A stretch of DNA of 64,000 nucleotides. Source: Pseudomonas ekonensis. Lineage in GTDB: Bacteria > Pseudomonadota > Gammaproteobacteria > Pseudomonadales > Pseudomonadaceae. The translations under genes and the position numbers were made by a program. The DNA lies in contig NZ_JAHSTS010000001.1 of assembly GCF_019145435.1 (NCBI RefSeq), positions 1,998,001 to 2,062,000 of the forward strand. Direction: 5' to 3'. Below the pieces are notes generated by a model. That model had not been told where the DNA came from and did no database searches. It saw nothing but the letters and a program-made list of their open reading frames with translations. Shown here piece after piece: positions 45,359-54,560 of the stretch. Within the stretch, counting starts at the first letter, position 1, and every line of letters starts with the position of its first letter.

Positions 45359-48280
45359 ATGTACTCATTCAAACAACAATTGCCTCGACTGACGCTGGCC
45401 GCCGCCTTGGCGATGGGGATCGCGCCGTCGCCGGCCGTGTCCGCGGAGGCGACCGCCCAGGTGTTCACCTTCGACATCGCCGCCGGCCCGCTCGATGAGG
45501 TGCTGCTGGACATCTCGCGCCAATCCGGCGTGCCGATCTCCTTCAGCCAGAACCTGGTGCAGGGCAAGCGCAGCGGCGTCGTGCGCGGTGCGTTGGGCGG
45601 CCGTCAGGCGGTGGAGAAAGCGCTGCAGGGCAGCGGCCTGCAAGTGGAGCAGAGCGCGCAGGGGCTGACGGTGCGGGAGGCCGACGCGCCGGTCGCCGCG
45701 CCGGTCAAGGCGGTCTCTGCGGCGCCTGCCGCCAGCGCCGACTACCGCCTGGAGAAGGTCACGGTCACCGGCTCGCGGATCGCCCGGGCACAATCCGACG
45801 GCGCTACGCCGGTCAACGTCATTACCCACCAAGAGATGGAAGCGCGGGGCTACAAGAACGTCTACGACGCCCTGGCGACCCAGACGCAAAACACCGGCAT
45901 GACCCAGGGCGAGGATTACGGCAATACCTGGCAACCGGCGGCCAGCGCCCTCAACCTGCGGGGCCTGGGGCCCAACCACACGCTGGTGCTGATCAACGGC
46001 CGGCGGGTGGCCGACTACCCGACGCCGTACGACGGCAAGGTCAACTTCACCAACCTTGCGAACATTCCGTCGGCGGTGATCGAACGCATTGAGATCCTCA
46101 GCAGCGGCGCTTCGGCGATCTACGGTTCCGATGCGATCGCCGGGGTGGTGAACATCATCCTCAAGGACAAGATCGACGGCGTCGACGTCAACCTCAAGGG
46201 CGGCACCAGCGAGCGCGGCGGCGGCGACAACCAGCGCCTGCAGATCAGCGGCGGCGGCAGATGGGGCGACTTCGACGGGCTGTTCGGCCTCGAACTGACG
46301 AACCGCGACCCGATCTGGGCCGACGACCGCGGCTTCATGCAGAGCGGCCCGCTGACGGATGTCGGCTACCGGCGCGACCTGGGCAGCGGCCGTTATCTGG
46401 GGCCGGGCTGCGGCGCCTATCAGGGCGTGTTCGACAACAAGCTGCTCAACAACGCCGGCCGTTGCCGCACCGACCAGATGTACAACGACTACTGGACGAT
46501 CCAGACCCAGAAGGAAAACTACGACGGCTACACCCGCGGCACCTGGCATTTCAGCGACAGCGGCCAGGTGTTCGCCGATCTGATGTACGGCCTCGACCAC
46601 ATCCAGAACAACACCCGGGGCCCGACCTTCACCTCGCCGGATTTCATCAACCAAAACACCGGCAACCTGGAGCGTTGGTTCCGGCGCTTCGGCGAGGAGG
46701 AAATCGGCGGGCGCACCAGCAACAACAGCAAATGGCGCGACACGTCCTGGACCGGCACCTTGGGGCTGTCGGACAAGATCGCCGACACCGGCTGGCGCTA
46801 CGACCTGGCGGCCAACCGTTCCGAATACAAGAGCGTGCGCACCACCCGTTACACGCCGCGCGCGTCGATCCAGGACTTCTACCTGGGCCCGCAACTGGGC
46901 ACCCAGGGCGGCTACCCGGTGTTCGCGCCGGACGCCTCGCGGCTCGACCGGCCGCTGACGCCCCAGGAATGGGAGCAGTTTCGCGGCAACCTGACCCAGA
47001 GCAGCAAGTCGGTGTCGACCAGCTACAACGCCTCGGTCAACGGCGAGCTGTTCGACCTGCCCGCCGGCCCCGTGGGGTTCGCCGGCGTGCTGGAGGCGGG
47101 CAAGCAGGAATACCGCATCGACCCGGACGACAGCCTCAACGACGGCAGCTTCTACAACACCACCCCGAGCCAGAGTTCCGGCGGCTCGCGCAAGCGCTAT
47201 GCGGCGGGCGGCGAGTTCAGCATCCCGGTCACCGACACCGTGCTGGCGACGGCGGCAGGGCGTTGGGACCAATACAAGTTCAGCGGCCGCACCGAGCAGC
47301 AGAAGACCTACAACCTGGGCCTTGAGTGGCGCCCGGTCACCAGCCTGTTGCTGCGCGGCAGCTACGGCACCAGTTTCCGTGCGCCGGACCTGAACTACAT
47401 CTACCAGTCCGACAGCAACGGCTATTACCCGGCGCAGATCGACTACTACGGGTGCAGCCAGGGCGTGGAGGGCGCCTGCGACCGCGGGCGGGTCGACTAT
47501 ACCCAGAGCGGCACGGCGGACCTTGAGTCCGAGCGCGGCAAGTCGTGGACCTACGGGTTCGTCTGGTCGCCGTCGCGCAACTTCGATTTCTCCACGGACT
47601 TCTGGCGGGTGGAGATTGACGACCTGCTGACCACGGTGGACGAGAACCGTCTGTTGCAGGAAGAGAACGAATGCCGCAACGGCACCCAGGACATCAACTC
47701 GGCCAACTGCCAGTCGACGCTGGCGCGCATCGACCGCAATCCGGGTAACGCGGCCGTCGACCCCAACCAGTTGCAGCGGGTGAGGGTGAACGCGATCAAC
47801 GCCGCCAGCGAACGGGTCAGCGGCCTGGACTTCAAGAGCAACATCCGCTGGGGCGCGGGGCAGTACGGCGCGTTCAGCTCGGCGCTGGGCTACACCCTGG
47901 TGCTGTCGCACTACTACAAGGAATCGGACGAAGCCCCGACCCAGGACTGGCGCACCTCGCGCACCAACTACGACTGGCGCAGCAAGGTCAACGCCAGCCT
48001 GACCTGGGACTACCAGAAAGCCACGGCGACGCTGATGGGCATCCGCTACGGCTCGGTCACCAACGGCGCGGGCGACGGCCGCCTTTCGCCCTGGACCGTG
48101 TTCAACGCCAGCGCCCGCTACCGGCTCAACGACCGGGCGAGCGTGGGGCTGACCGTGAACAACCTGCTCAACCAGGTCAAGCACGACGACTCGGCGGGCT
48201 GGCCGTACTACCCCACCGGCAACTACGACCCGTACGGGCGGCAGTGGTGGCTGGATGTGAGCTATCACTTCGGCAGTTGA
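45359..48280 (+). CDS. TonB-dependent receptor with STN signalling domain (FecA-type)
   Basis: 973-residue outer-membrane transducer/receptor. A signal peptide (residues 1-29) precedes the STN signalling domain (residues ~36-107; AAGPLDEVLLDISRQSGVP and GGRQAVEKALQGSGLQ), which contacts FecR. The plug begins with the TonB-box region EKVTVTGSRIARAQSDG and continues through LRGLGPNHTLVLINGRRV and IEILSSGASAIYGSDAIAGV. The barrel fills residues ~300-973. ATG 45359 has AGGGAAG 7 nt upstream inside an inverted repeat. It follows fecR by 90 bp. Ligand probably a siderophore or peptidic compound, judged from the importer downstream. Confidence 0.95.
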   Translation: MYSFKQQLPRLTLAAALAMGIAPSPAVSAEATAQVFTFDIAAGPLDEVLLDISRQSGVPISFSQNLVQGKRSGVVRGALGGRQAVEKALQGSGLQVEQSAQGLTVREADAPVAAPVKAVSAAPAASADYRLEKVTVTGSRIARAQSDGATPVNVITHQEMEARGYKNVYDALATQTQNTGMTQGEDYGNTWQPAASALNLRGLGPNHTLVLINGRRVADYPTPYDGKVNFTNLANIPSAVIERIEILSSGASAIYGSDAIAGVVNIILKDKIDGVDVNLKGGTSERGGGDNQRLQISGGGRWGDFDGLFGLELTNRDPIWADDRGFMQSGPLTDVGYRRDLGSGRYLGPGCGAYQGVFDNKLLNNAGRCRTDQMYNDYWTIQTQKENYDGYTRGTWHFSDSGQVFADLMYGLDHIQNNTRGPTFTSPDFINQNTGNLERWFRRFGEEEIGGRTSNNSKWRDTSWTGTLGLSDKIADTGWRYDLAANRSEYKSVRTTRYTPRASIQDFYLGPQLGTQGGYPVFAPDASRLDRPLTPQEWEQFRGNLTQSSKSVSTSYNASVNGELFDLPAGPVGFAGVLEAGKQEYRIDPDDSLNDGSFYNTTPSQSSGGSRKRYAAGGEFSIPVTDTVLATAAGRWDQYKFSGRTEQQKTYNLGLEWRPVTSLLLRGSYGTSFRAPDLNYIYQSDSNGYYPAQIDYYGCSQGVEGACDRGRVDYTQSGTADLESERGKSWTYGFVWSPSRNFDFSTDFWRVEIDDLLTTVDENRLLQEENECRNGTQDINSANCQSTLARIDRNPGNAAVDPNQLQRVRVNAINAASERVSGLDFKSNIRWGAGQYGAFSSALGYTLVLSHYYKESDEAPTQDWRTSRTNYDWRSKVNASLTWDYQKATATLMGIRYGSVTNGAGDGRLSPWTVFNASARYRLNDRASVGLTVNNLLNQVKHDDSAGWPYYPTGNYDPYGRQWWLDVSYHFGS

Positions 48281-48305
48281 CGGTGGTGGGGCAGGTGCCG
48301 GTGAT

Positions 48306-48654
48306 GTCGCCAGTGCCGGCCTCATCGCTTGCAGGCAAGCGCCTACAGGTTTTGTGGTGTGCCTGGATCTTGCGGGCACCCGGAGTCCCCTGTGGGAGCC
48401 AGCCTGCTGGCGATTGGCGGCGGTGCCGGCCTCATCGCTTGCAGGCAAGCTCCTACAGGTTTTGTGGTGTGCCTGGATCTTGCGGGCACCCGGAGTCCCC
48501 TGTAGGAGCCAGCTTGCTGGCGATTGGCGGCAGTGCCGGCCTCATCGCTTGCAGGCAAGCGCCTACAGGTTTTGTGGTGTGCCTGGATCTTGCGGGCACC
48601 CGGAGTCCCCTGTAGGAGCCAGCCTGCTGGCGATTGGCGGCAGTGCAGGCGCCA
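48306..48654. repeat. 110-bp REP-based tandem array, second locus
   Basis: Three complete 110-bp boundaries at 48391, 48501 and 48611 (each starting TGTAGGAGCC or TGTGGGAGCC), preceded by a partial unit. The unit is the same as in the 41.1-41.8 kb array apart from scattered changes (GCGGGCACC here, GCGGACACC there). It lies between the two TonB receptor genes and ends 29 bp before the promoter motif of the second. Confidence 0.94.
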
Positions 48655-48683
48655 TCGAAACCGGCATAACCTCATCACCCATC

Positions 48684-48753
48684 GGTCTAACCCGTCCCCT
48701 ATAAAACCCCGCCGCCCATCACACATCCCTGCATAAACCAAAACGCAGGGATG
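48684..48753 (+). promoter_or_regulatory. Shared promoter element (copy 2) and SD-masking inverted repeat, before receptor 2
   Basis: GGTCTA (48684), 7 nt, CCCTATAAAA (48697-48706), CAT at 48724 (again 24 nt after the first T of TATAAAA). CATCCCTGC (48724-48732) and GCAGGGATG (48745-48753) form a perfect 9-bp inverted repeat with a 12-nt loop; its right arm contains the AGGGATGG ribosome site for ATG 48761. Same organisation as before receptor 1. Confidence 0.65.
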
Positions 48754-48760
48754 GCTGTTC

Positions 48761-51415
48761 ATGATCCAGTTTTCACCCGTCAAATCCCCCTTGAGCCTGG
48801 CCTTGCTGCTGGCGGTCCAAACATTGCCGGCGGTGGCCGCCGACAGTGCGGAGTCCGCACCAACACCGGTACTGCAACGGGTCGAAGTCACCGGCACGGC
48901 GATCCGCCGGGTCGATGCCGAAACCGCTGTGCCGGTCACGGTGCTGCGGGCCGAAACGCTGCGCGAGCAGGGCGTCACCACCACCGAAGAGCTGGTCAAC
49001 CGCATCTCCGCCAACCAGTCCTCCGTCGGCGGCGGGCGTTCGGTGGGCTCCAGCAGCGGCGGGGCGTCCTATGCGGACTTGCGCGGCATCGGCCCGAACA
49101 AGACGCTGGTGCTGCTCAACGGCCGGCGCCTGAGCAACAACGCCACCAGTTCGATCAACGGCTCCGGCGTGGATCTCAACACGATCCCGTTCGCCGCCAT
49201 CGACCGGGTCGAAGTGCTGCGCGACGGCGCGTCGGCGCTGTACGGCACCGACGCCATCGGCGGGGTGATCAACTTCATCACCAAGAGCAGCCTCACCGAA
49301 GGCCAGATCAGCACCAGCTACGACACCCCCACACACGCCGGCGGCGGCGAGAGCCGCAACGTCAGCGGCAGCTGGGGTTTCGGCGACCTGCAGGAGGACC
49401 GCTTCAACGTCTTCGGCGTGGTGAGCCACGACAAGCAGGAGCGCCTGGCCGCCAAGGACCGCAGCTACACCTACAACTACCAGCCTGGCCGGGGCCTGGA
49501 TTACACCTCCGGCACCGCCTCGCCGGCCAACTGGAGCCAGGGCAGCAACGCCACCAACCCGTTGGCCGGTTCCGGCTGCAACGCGCCGGGGCTGCTGGCG
49601 CGCAACGGCATCTGCCGCCAAAGCCTGTGGAGCTACCTGGACCTGGTGCCGGAGACCGAGAAGACCTCGGCCTTCGCCAAGGCCACCGGCAAGCTGGCGG
49701 ACGAGCACAACGTCAGCCTCGAATATTTCTGGGCGCGCAACGAGAACCGCACGCAGATCGGCCCCGGCACCCTGATGGGCAACCAGGTCAACCCCGGCAC
49801 CGCGTTCTATCCGGGCAACGGCATCACGCCGGGGCCCACAGGCTTCGCCCTCGACCCGACCCAGGCGGTGGACGTCAACTGGCGCGAGACCGCCGTCGGC
49901 GCCCGCCGGCACGAAGACGACAACACCGGCCAGCGTCTGCTGCTGAGCTTCGACGGCAGTCTGGCGGGCTGGGACTACAACCTCGGCGCCTCCTACAACC
50001 AGAACAAAGTGGTCAACACCATCCGCAGCGGCTACGTGAACGACCGCGCCGTGAGCCAGGGCATCGCCGACGGCGTGATCAACCCGTTCGGCCCGCAGAC
50101 CGCCGCCGGTGCCGCGCTGCTGGCGGCCAACGCGGTGGACGGCGACTACGGCACCGCCGTGGGCCGGGTGAAGGCCCTCGACGGGCGGGTCAGCCGCGAG
50201 ATCGGCGACTGGTTCGGCGCCGGCCCTTCGGCGCTGGCCCTGGGCGGCGAGTACCGCAAGGAAGATTTCCACCAGGACTTCGCCCCGTTCGCCGGCGACG
50301 TGCAGAGCCTGGGCGTGGACCCGAACGGCAGCGTGGCGGGCGACCGCAGCGTTTCGGCGCAGTACGCCGAGATCAACGTGCCGGTGCTCGACAGCCTGGA
50401 ACTGTCCGCCGCCGTGCGCCACGACAAGTACAGCGACTTCGGCAGCACCACCAACCCCAAGTATTCGTTCCGTTTCCAGCCGTTCAAGGAACTGGTGGTG
50501 CGCGGCGCCTACAGCGAAGGGTTCCGCGCGCCGTCGCTGTATGAGTTGTACAACCCGACCTTCACCTCGTTCACCAACGCCAACTACAACGACCCGCGCC
50601 TGTGCGCCGGCGGCACGCCGAGCAACGGCGGGATCGCCAACCGCGACTGCGCCCAGCAGTTCTTCCGCACCTCCGGCGGCAACACCGAGCTGAACCCGGA
50701 AACCGCGCGCAACGTCACCCTGGGCTTCGTCTACCAGCCGTTCGACCGCCTGACCACCGGGCTGGACTTCTGGTGGATCGACATCGCCAACCAGATCGCC
50801 GAGTTCCCGGAATCGGCCGTGTTCGAGAACCCGGAACTGTACCCGGACCGTTTGATCCGCAAGCCCGACGGCTCCATCGACCATGTCGTCACGGGCCTGG
50901 CCAACCTCGGCAAGATCAAGACCAACGGCGTCGACGTCAGCTTCGACTACCGCCTGCCCAGCACCCCGTTCGGCGAGTTCGGCATCGGGCTGCAAGGCAC
51001 CTACGTCAGCCGCTACGACTACCAGCAGCAGCTCAAGGGCGACTACATCGACAAGCTCGGCGACTTTCGCGGCGGCGATTTCGCCTCGGCCGGCGCCGTG
51101 GCCCGTTGGCGCCACAGCCTGACCGGCACGTGGAACCACGGCCCGTTCGGCGCCAGCCTGACCAACCGCTACACCAGCGGCTACCACGATTCGGACCGCG
51201 AGGCCCACGACTACGTCGGCTCGTACAACGTCTGGGACCTGGCCGGCACCTACACCTGGCGCAAGACCCTGGGCGTGACCCTCGGGGTGAAGAACCTGTT
51301 CGACCGCGAACCGCCGTTCAGCAACCAGACCTACACGTTCCAGAGCGGGTACGACCCCAAGTACGGTGACCCGTTCGGCCGCACGCTGTACACGCGGCTC
51401 AGCTACAGGTTTTGA
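48761..51415 (+). CDS. TonB-dependent receptor without STN domain
   Basis: 884-residue outer-membrane receptor. The signal peptide (residues 1-27, ending AVAA) is followed directly by the plug (LQRVEVTGTAIRRVDAET, LRGIGPNKTLVLLNGRRL, IDRVEVLRDGASALYGTDAI), so no signalling domain is present. The barrel ends in the terminal aromatic LYTRLSYRF. It resembles receptor 1 in plug motifs, but is transport-only, so signalling to FecR would come from receptor 1. ATG 48761 is used; ATG 48751 lies out of frame. Its promoter shares the motif of receptor 1. Confidence 0.94.
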   Translation: MIQFSPVKSPLSLALLLAVQTLPAVAADSAESAPTPVLQRVEVTGTAIRRVDAETAVPVTVLRAETLREQGVTTTEELVNRISANQSSVGGGRSVGSSSGGASYADLRGIGPNKTLVLLNGRRLSNNATSSINGSGVDLNTIPFAAIDRVEVLRDGASALYGTDAIGGVINFITKSSLTEGQISTSYDTPTHAGGGESRNVSGSWGFGDLQEDRFNVFGVVSHDKQERLAAKDRSYTYNYQPGRGLDYTSGTASPANWSQGSNATNPLAGSGCNAPGLLARNGICRQSLWSYLDLVPETEKTSAFAKATGKLADEHNVSLEYFWARNENRTQIGPGTLMGNQVNPGTAFYPGNGITPGPTGFALDPTQAVDVNWRETAVGARRHEDDNTGQRLLLSFDGSLAGWDYNLGASYNQNKVVNTIRSGYVNDRAVSQGIADGVINPFGPQTAAGAALLAANAVDGDYGTAVGRVKALDGRVSREIGDWFGAGPSALALGGEYRKEDFHQDFAPFAGDVQSLGVDPNGSVAGDRSVSAQYAEINVPVLDSLELSAAVRHDKYSDFGSTTNPKYSFRFQPFKELVVRGAYSEGFRAPSLYELYNPTFTSFTNANYNDPRLCAGGTPSNGGIANRDCAQQFFRTSGGNTELNPETARNVTLGFVYQPFDRLTTGLDFWWIDIANQIAEFPESAVFENPELYPDRLIRKPDGSIDHVVTGLANLGKIKTNGVDVSFDYRLPSTPFGEFGIGLQGTYVSRYDYQQQLKGDYIDKLGDFRGGDFASAGAVARWRHSLTGTWNHGPFGASLTNRYTSGYHDSDREAHDYVGSYNVWDLAGTYTWRKTLGVTLGVKNLFDREPPFSNQTYTFQSGYDPKYGDPFGRTLYTRLSYRF

Positions 51416-51450
51416 GAATGACAGGAGAAGGCGGGTTTTAGTGACGATTC

Positions 51451-51504
51451 GTTCTAAGGCCTGCCCTATAAAAAATGCCTGCCTGTTGCACATCACAGGC
51501 AGGC
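51451..51504 (+). promoter_or_regulatory. Shared promoter element (copy 3), before the Yej-like importer
   Basis: GTTCTA (51451), 7 nt, CCCTATAAAA (51464-51473), CAT at 51491 (24 nt after the first T of TATAAAA, as in copies 1 and 2). A perfect 9-bp inverted repeat, GCCTGCCTG (51477-51485) and CAGGCAGGC (51496-51504), surrounds the CAT. The importer ATG is 155 bp further on, because a REP pair lies between, so here the repeat does not cover its ribosome site. It could also act as the terminator of receptor 2. Confidence 0.6.
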
Positions 51505-51524
51505 GGGATGTGCGGTGACTGTTC

Positions 51525-51640
51525 CGGCCCTGTCGCGGGCAAGCCCGCTCCCGCAGTGTTTTGTGGTGACCAAAGATTCAGTCTTCACCCGATACCTGTG
51601 GGAGCGGGCTTGCCCGCGATGCGGCCGGGACAGCCGACCC
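51525..51640. repeat. REP pair of a second sequence type, inside the importer leader
   Basis: GTCGCGGGCAAGCCCGCTCCCGCAG near 51535 and its inverted partner GTGGGAGCGGGCTTGCCCGCGATGCGGCC near 51599. The core GCGGGC-AA-GCCCGC differs from the GCCAGC/GCTGGC type used elsewhere in the window. It sits between promoter copy 3 and the importer start codon, so would be transcribed in the leader. Confidence 0.85.
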
Positions 51641-51658
51641 GCCGACAAGGATCTGCCC

Positions 51659-53509
51659 ATGCTTTACAGACACCGCATCCTGGCGCTCGGCCTGCTGCTG
51701 AGCCCCGCGACCTGGGCCGCCCCGCAGCACGCCCTCACGGTCTACGGCGAACCGCCCAAGTACGCACCGGACTTCCAGCACCTGGCCTATGCCAACCCCG
51801 ACGCGCCCAAGGGCGGCTCGTTGCGCCGCTCTTCGCTGGAGAGCGGCCCGTTCGACCACTTGGTGCCCTATGTCGACAAGGGCACCGGCGTCGCCGACGT
51901 CGACGGCTGGCTGTACGCGCCGCTGGCCTACCGCAGCAAGGACGAACCCTACAGCGTCTACGGCCTGGTGGCGCAGCGCATGGAGCTGGACGCCGACCGG
52001 CGCTGGCTGCGCTTTTACCTGAACCCCAAGGCCCGCTTCGACGACGGCAGCCCGATCACCGCCGAGGACGTGCGCTACACCTACGAGCTGTTCACTACCC
52101 AGGGCAGCCTCAAGTATCGCCAGCAGTTTCGCGATGTCGCCGAGGTGGTGGTCGAGTCCCCGACCCAGGTGCGGTTCGTGTTCCGCAACAACGAAAGCCG
52201 CACCTTGCCGCTGGACCTGGCGACGTTGCCGGTGCTGCCGGAGCACTGGTGGCGCACCCGCGACTTCGCCGACGGCGGCGGTTTCGAGATCCCCCCGGGC
52301 AGCGGCCCGTACCGGATCGGTGCGGTGGATGCCGGACGCAGCGTGACGTTCGAACGGGTCAAGGACTGGTGGGGCCAGGACTTGCCGATCACCCGTGGCC
52401 TCTACAATTTCGACCGGCTGAACGTGGAATTCTTTGCCGACACCGACGTGTCGCGCCAGGTGCTCAAGGCCGGCGGCTTCGATTACAACCGCGAGTTCTC
52501 GGCCACCAGTTACACCATCGGCTACGCCGGCGCCGCGCTGGATCAGGGCCGACTGTTGCGCGAACACCTGGCGCCGGGCGCCGCCCAAGGCACGCAGGGT
52601 TTTGTGTTCAACCTGCAGAAGCCGGTGTTCCAGGACCGCCGGGTGCGCCAGGCCATCGCCATGCTCTGGGACTTCGAATGGAGCAACCGGCAGATGATGC
52701 GCAGCCTGTACCTGCGCCAGCGCAGTTTCTTTTCCCACAGCGCGTTGTCGGCCACGGAACTGCCGGACGCCGAAGAGCTGAAGATACTTGAGCCCTGGCG
52801 CGGCAAGATCCCCGACGAGGTCTTCACCCAGGTGTTCCAGGCCCCGCGCACCGACGGCAGCGGCAACGTCCGCGCCCAGCAGTTGCAGGCCCTGAAACTG
52901 CTGGAGGCCGCCGGCTGGACACCCCGTGGCGATCAACTGGTGAACGCCGCCGGCGAGCCGCTGCGCTTCACCTTCCTCAATGGCCAGAAGGGCTTCGAGC
53001 GGCTGCTGCTGCCGTTCAAGCGCAACCTGGCGCAGATCGGCATCGGCTTCGACATCCGCCAGGTGGACACCGCGCAATACACCAACCGCGTGCGCAACCG
53101 CGACTACGACATGATCGTCGCCGGCTACCCGGTGAGCCAGGCGCCGGGCCGGGAGATGTTCAACTATTTCGGTTCCGACGGCGCCGACGATCCCGGCTCC
53201 AACAACTACATGGTGTTGCGTGACCCGGCGGTGGACGCGCTGCTTGAAGGCGTGGTGCAGGCCGACAGCCGCGCCAGCCTGCTGCGCCATGCCCATGCGC
53301 TGGACCGGGTGCTGCAGTGGGGCTACTACTGGATCCCCAACTATTACCCGCCGGGGATCTCCACGGTGTGGTGGAACCGTTTCGGCCGCCCGGCGGTGGC
53401 GCCGCTGTACGACGCCGGCCTCGACACCTGGTGGGAAATCAGCCCGACCGCGCTGACCGCCGCGCAAATGCAGCAACAGCAAAAGGAGTACGCCCATGTG
53501 GGGTTATAG
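51659..53509 (+). CDS. YejA-like peptide-binding lipoprotein/periplasmic protein
   Basis: 616-residue oligopeptide-type solute-binding protein. Signal peptide residues 1-20 ([14 protein letters not shown]); it opens with [16 protein letters not shown], then [20 protein letters not shown] and the SBP_bac_5 pattern [18 protein letters not shown]. It resembles YejA of the microcin C importer in length and motifs. ATG 51659 follows AAGGA. It overlaps the first permease gene by 14 bp. Likely ligand: peptides or a peptidic siderophore delivered by the TonB receptors upstream. Confidence 0.92.
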   Translation: MLYRHRILALGLLLSPATWAAPQHALTVYGEPPKYAPDFQHLAYANPDAPKGGSLRRSSLESGPFDHLVPYVDKGTGVADVDGWLYAPLAYRSKDEPYSVYGLVAQRMELDADRRWLRFYLNPKARFDDGSPITAEDVRYTYELFTTQGSLKYRQQFRDVAEVVVESPTQVRFVFRNNESRTLPLDLATLPVLPEHWWRTRDFADGGGFEIPPGSGPYRIGAVDAGRSVTFERVKDWWGQDLPITRGLYNFDRLNVEFFADTDVSRQVLKAGGFDYNREFSATSYTIGYAGAALDQGRLLREHLAPGAAQGTQGFVFNLQKPVFQDRRVRQAIAMLWDFEWSNRQMMRSLYLRQRSFFSHSALSATELPDAEELKILEPWRGKIPDEVFTQVFQAPRTDGSGNVRAQQLQALKLLEAAGWTPRGDQLVNAAGEPLRFTFLNGQKGFERLLLPFKRNLAQIGIGFDIRQVDTAQYTNRVRNRDYDMIVAGYPVSQAPGREMFNYFGSDGADDPGSNNYMVLRDPAVDALLEGVVQADSRASLLRHAHALDRVLQWGYYWIPNYYPPGISTVWWNRFGRPAVAPLYDAGLDTWWEISPTALTAAQMQQQQKEYAHVGL

Positions 53510-54560
53510 CCTGCGGCGCCTGCTGCTGATCGTGCCGACCTTGCTGGCGATCCTGTTGGTCAACTTCGTCATCGTGCAGGCCGCGCCCGGCGGCCCGGTG
53601 GAGCAGGCCATCGCCCGCTTGCAGGGGATCGGCGCAGGCAACGCGGTGGGGGGCGGCCACGTGGAGACCGTCGGCGGCGAGTCCCGCGCCACCCGTGGGC
53701 TCGACCCGAAGCTGGTGGCCGACATCGAGCGCCAGTACGGCTTCGACAAGCCCGCCGGCGAGCGCCTGTGGCTGATGCTCAAAAGCTATGCGCAGCTGGA
53801 TTTCGGCAAGAGCTTCTTCCGTGGCGCGACGGTGACCGAACTGATCCGGCAAAAGCTGCCGGTGACCCTGTCGCTGGGCCTGTGGGCGACACTGATCAGC
53901 TACCTGGTGTCGATCCCGCTGGGCATCCGCAAGGCCGTGCGCAACGGCTCGGCGTTCGACACCTGGAGCAGCGTGGCGATCATCGTCGGTTACGCGATGC
54001 CGGGGTTCCTGTTCGCCCTGCTGCTGATCGTGGTGTTCGCCGGCGGCACGGCGCTGGACTGGTTCCCGGTGCGCGGCCTGGTTTCGGACAACTTCGCCGG
54101 GCTGACGCCGTGGGGCAAAGTCGCCGACTACTTCTGGCACCTGGTGCTGCCGGTGACGGCGCTGGTGATCGGCGGGTTCGCCACATTGACGATCCTGACC
54201 AAGAACAGCTTCCTCAACGAGATCTCGCGGCTGTACGTGGTCACCGCGCGCGCCAAGGGCCTGAGCGAGCGCCAGGTGCTGTACGGCCATGTGTTTCGCA
54301 ACGCGATGCTGCTGGTGGTGGCCGGGTTGCCCCAGGCGCTGGTGACGGTGTTCTTCGGCGGCTCGCTGCTGATCGAAGTGATCTTCTCCCTCGACGGGCT
54401 CGGGCGCCTGAGCTACGAGGCGGCGGTGTCCAGGGACTATCCGGTGGTGTTCGGTTCGCTGTTCATCTTCACCCTGTTCGGCCTGCTGATAAAACTGGCG
54501 GGCGACCTGTGCTACACGCTGGTCGATCCGCGCATCGACTTCAACGCGAGGGTCGCCTGA
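53496..54560 (+). CDS. yejB: YejB-like peptide ABC permease
   Basis: 354 residues. The N-terminal helix [20 protein letters not shown] and periplasmic segment with [20 protein letters not shown] are typical of YejB/DppB-type permeases; the membrane core follows residue ~115 with the coupling loop [21 protein letters not shown]. It overlaps the binding-protein gene by 14 bp and the second permease by 1 bp. Full length, no defects. Confidence 0.94.
   Translation: MWGYSLRRLLLIVPTLLAILLVNFVIVQAAPGGPVEQAIARLQGIGAGNAVGGGHVETVGGESRATRGLDPKLVADIERQYGFDKPAGERLWLMLKSYAQLDFGKSFFRGATVTELIRQKLPVTLSLGLWATLISYLVSIPLGIRKAVRNGSAFDTWSSVAIIVGYAMPGFLFALLLIVVFAGGTALDWFPVRGLVSDNFAGLTPWGKVADYFWHLVLPVTALVIGGFATLTILTKNSFLNEISRLYVVTARAKGLSERQVLYGHVFRNAMLLVVAGLPQALVTVFFGGSLLIEVIFSLDGLGRLSYEAAVSRDYPVVFGSLFIFTLFGLLIKLAGDLCYTLVDPRIDFNARVA

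Noticed and set aside
45365..48448. A 1027-codon open frame on the minus strand opposite receptor 1
   Set aside because: It is a GC-rich shadow: low-complexity Val/Ala/Arg/Gly-rich product, no ribosome site, starts inside the REP array. The plus-strand TonB receptor has clear domains.
48773..51496. A 907-codon minus-strand frame opposite receptor 2
   Set aside because: Same reason: antisense shadow of a GC-rich gene with no recognisable domain.
51475..52791. A long plus-strand frame beginning in the importer leader
   Set aside because: It reads through the REP pair and then a shadow frame of the binding-protein gene.
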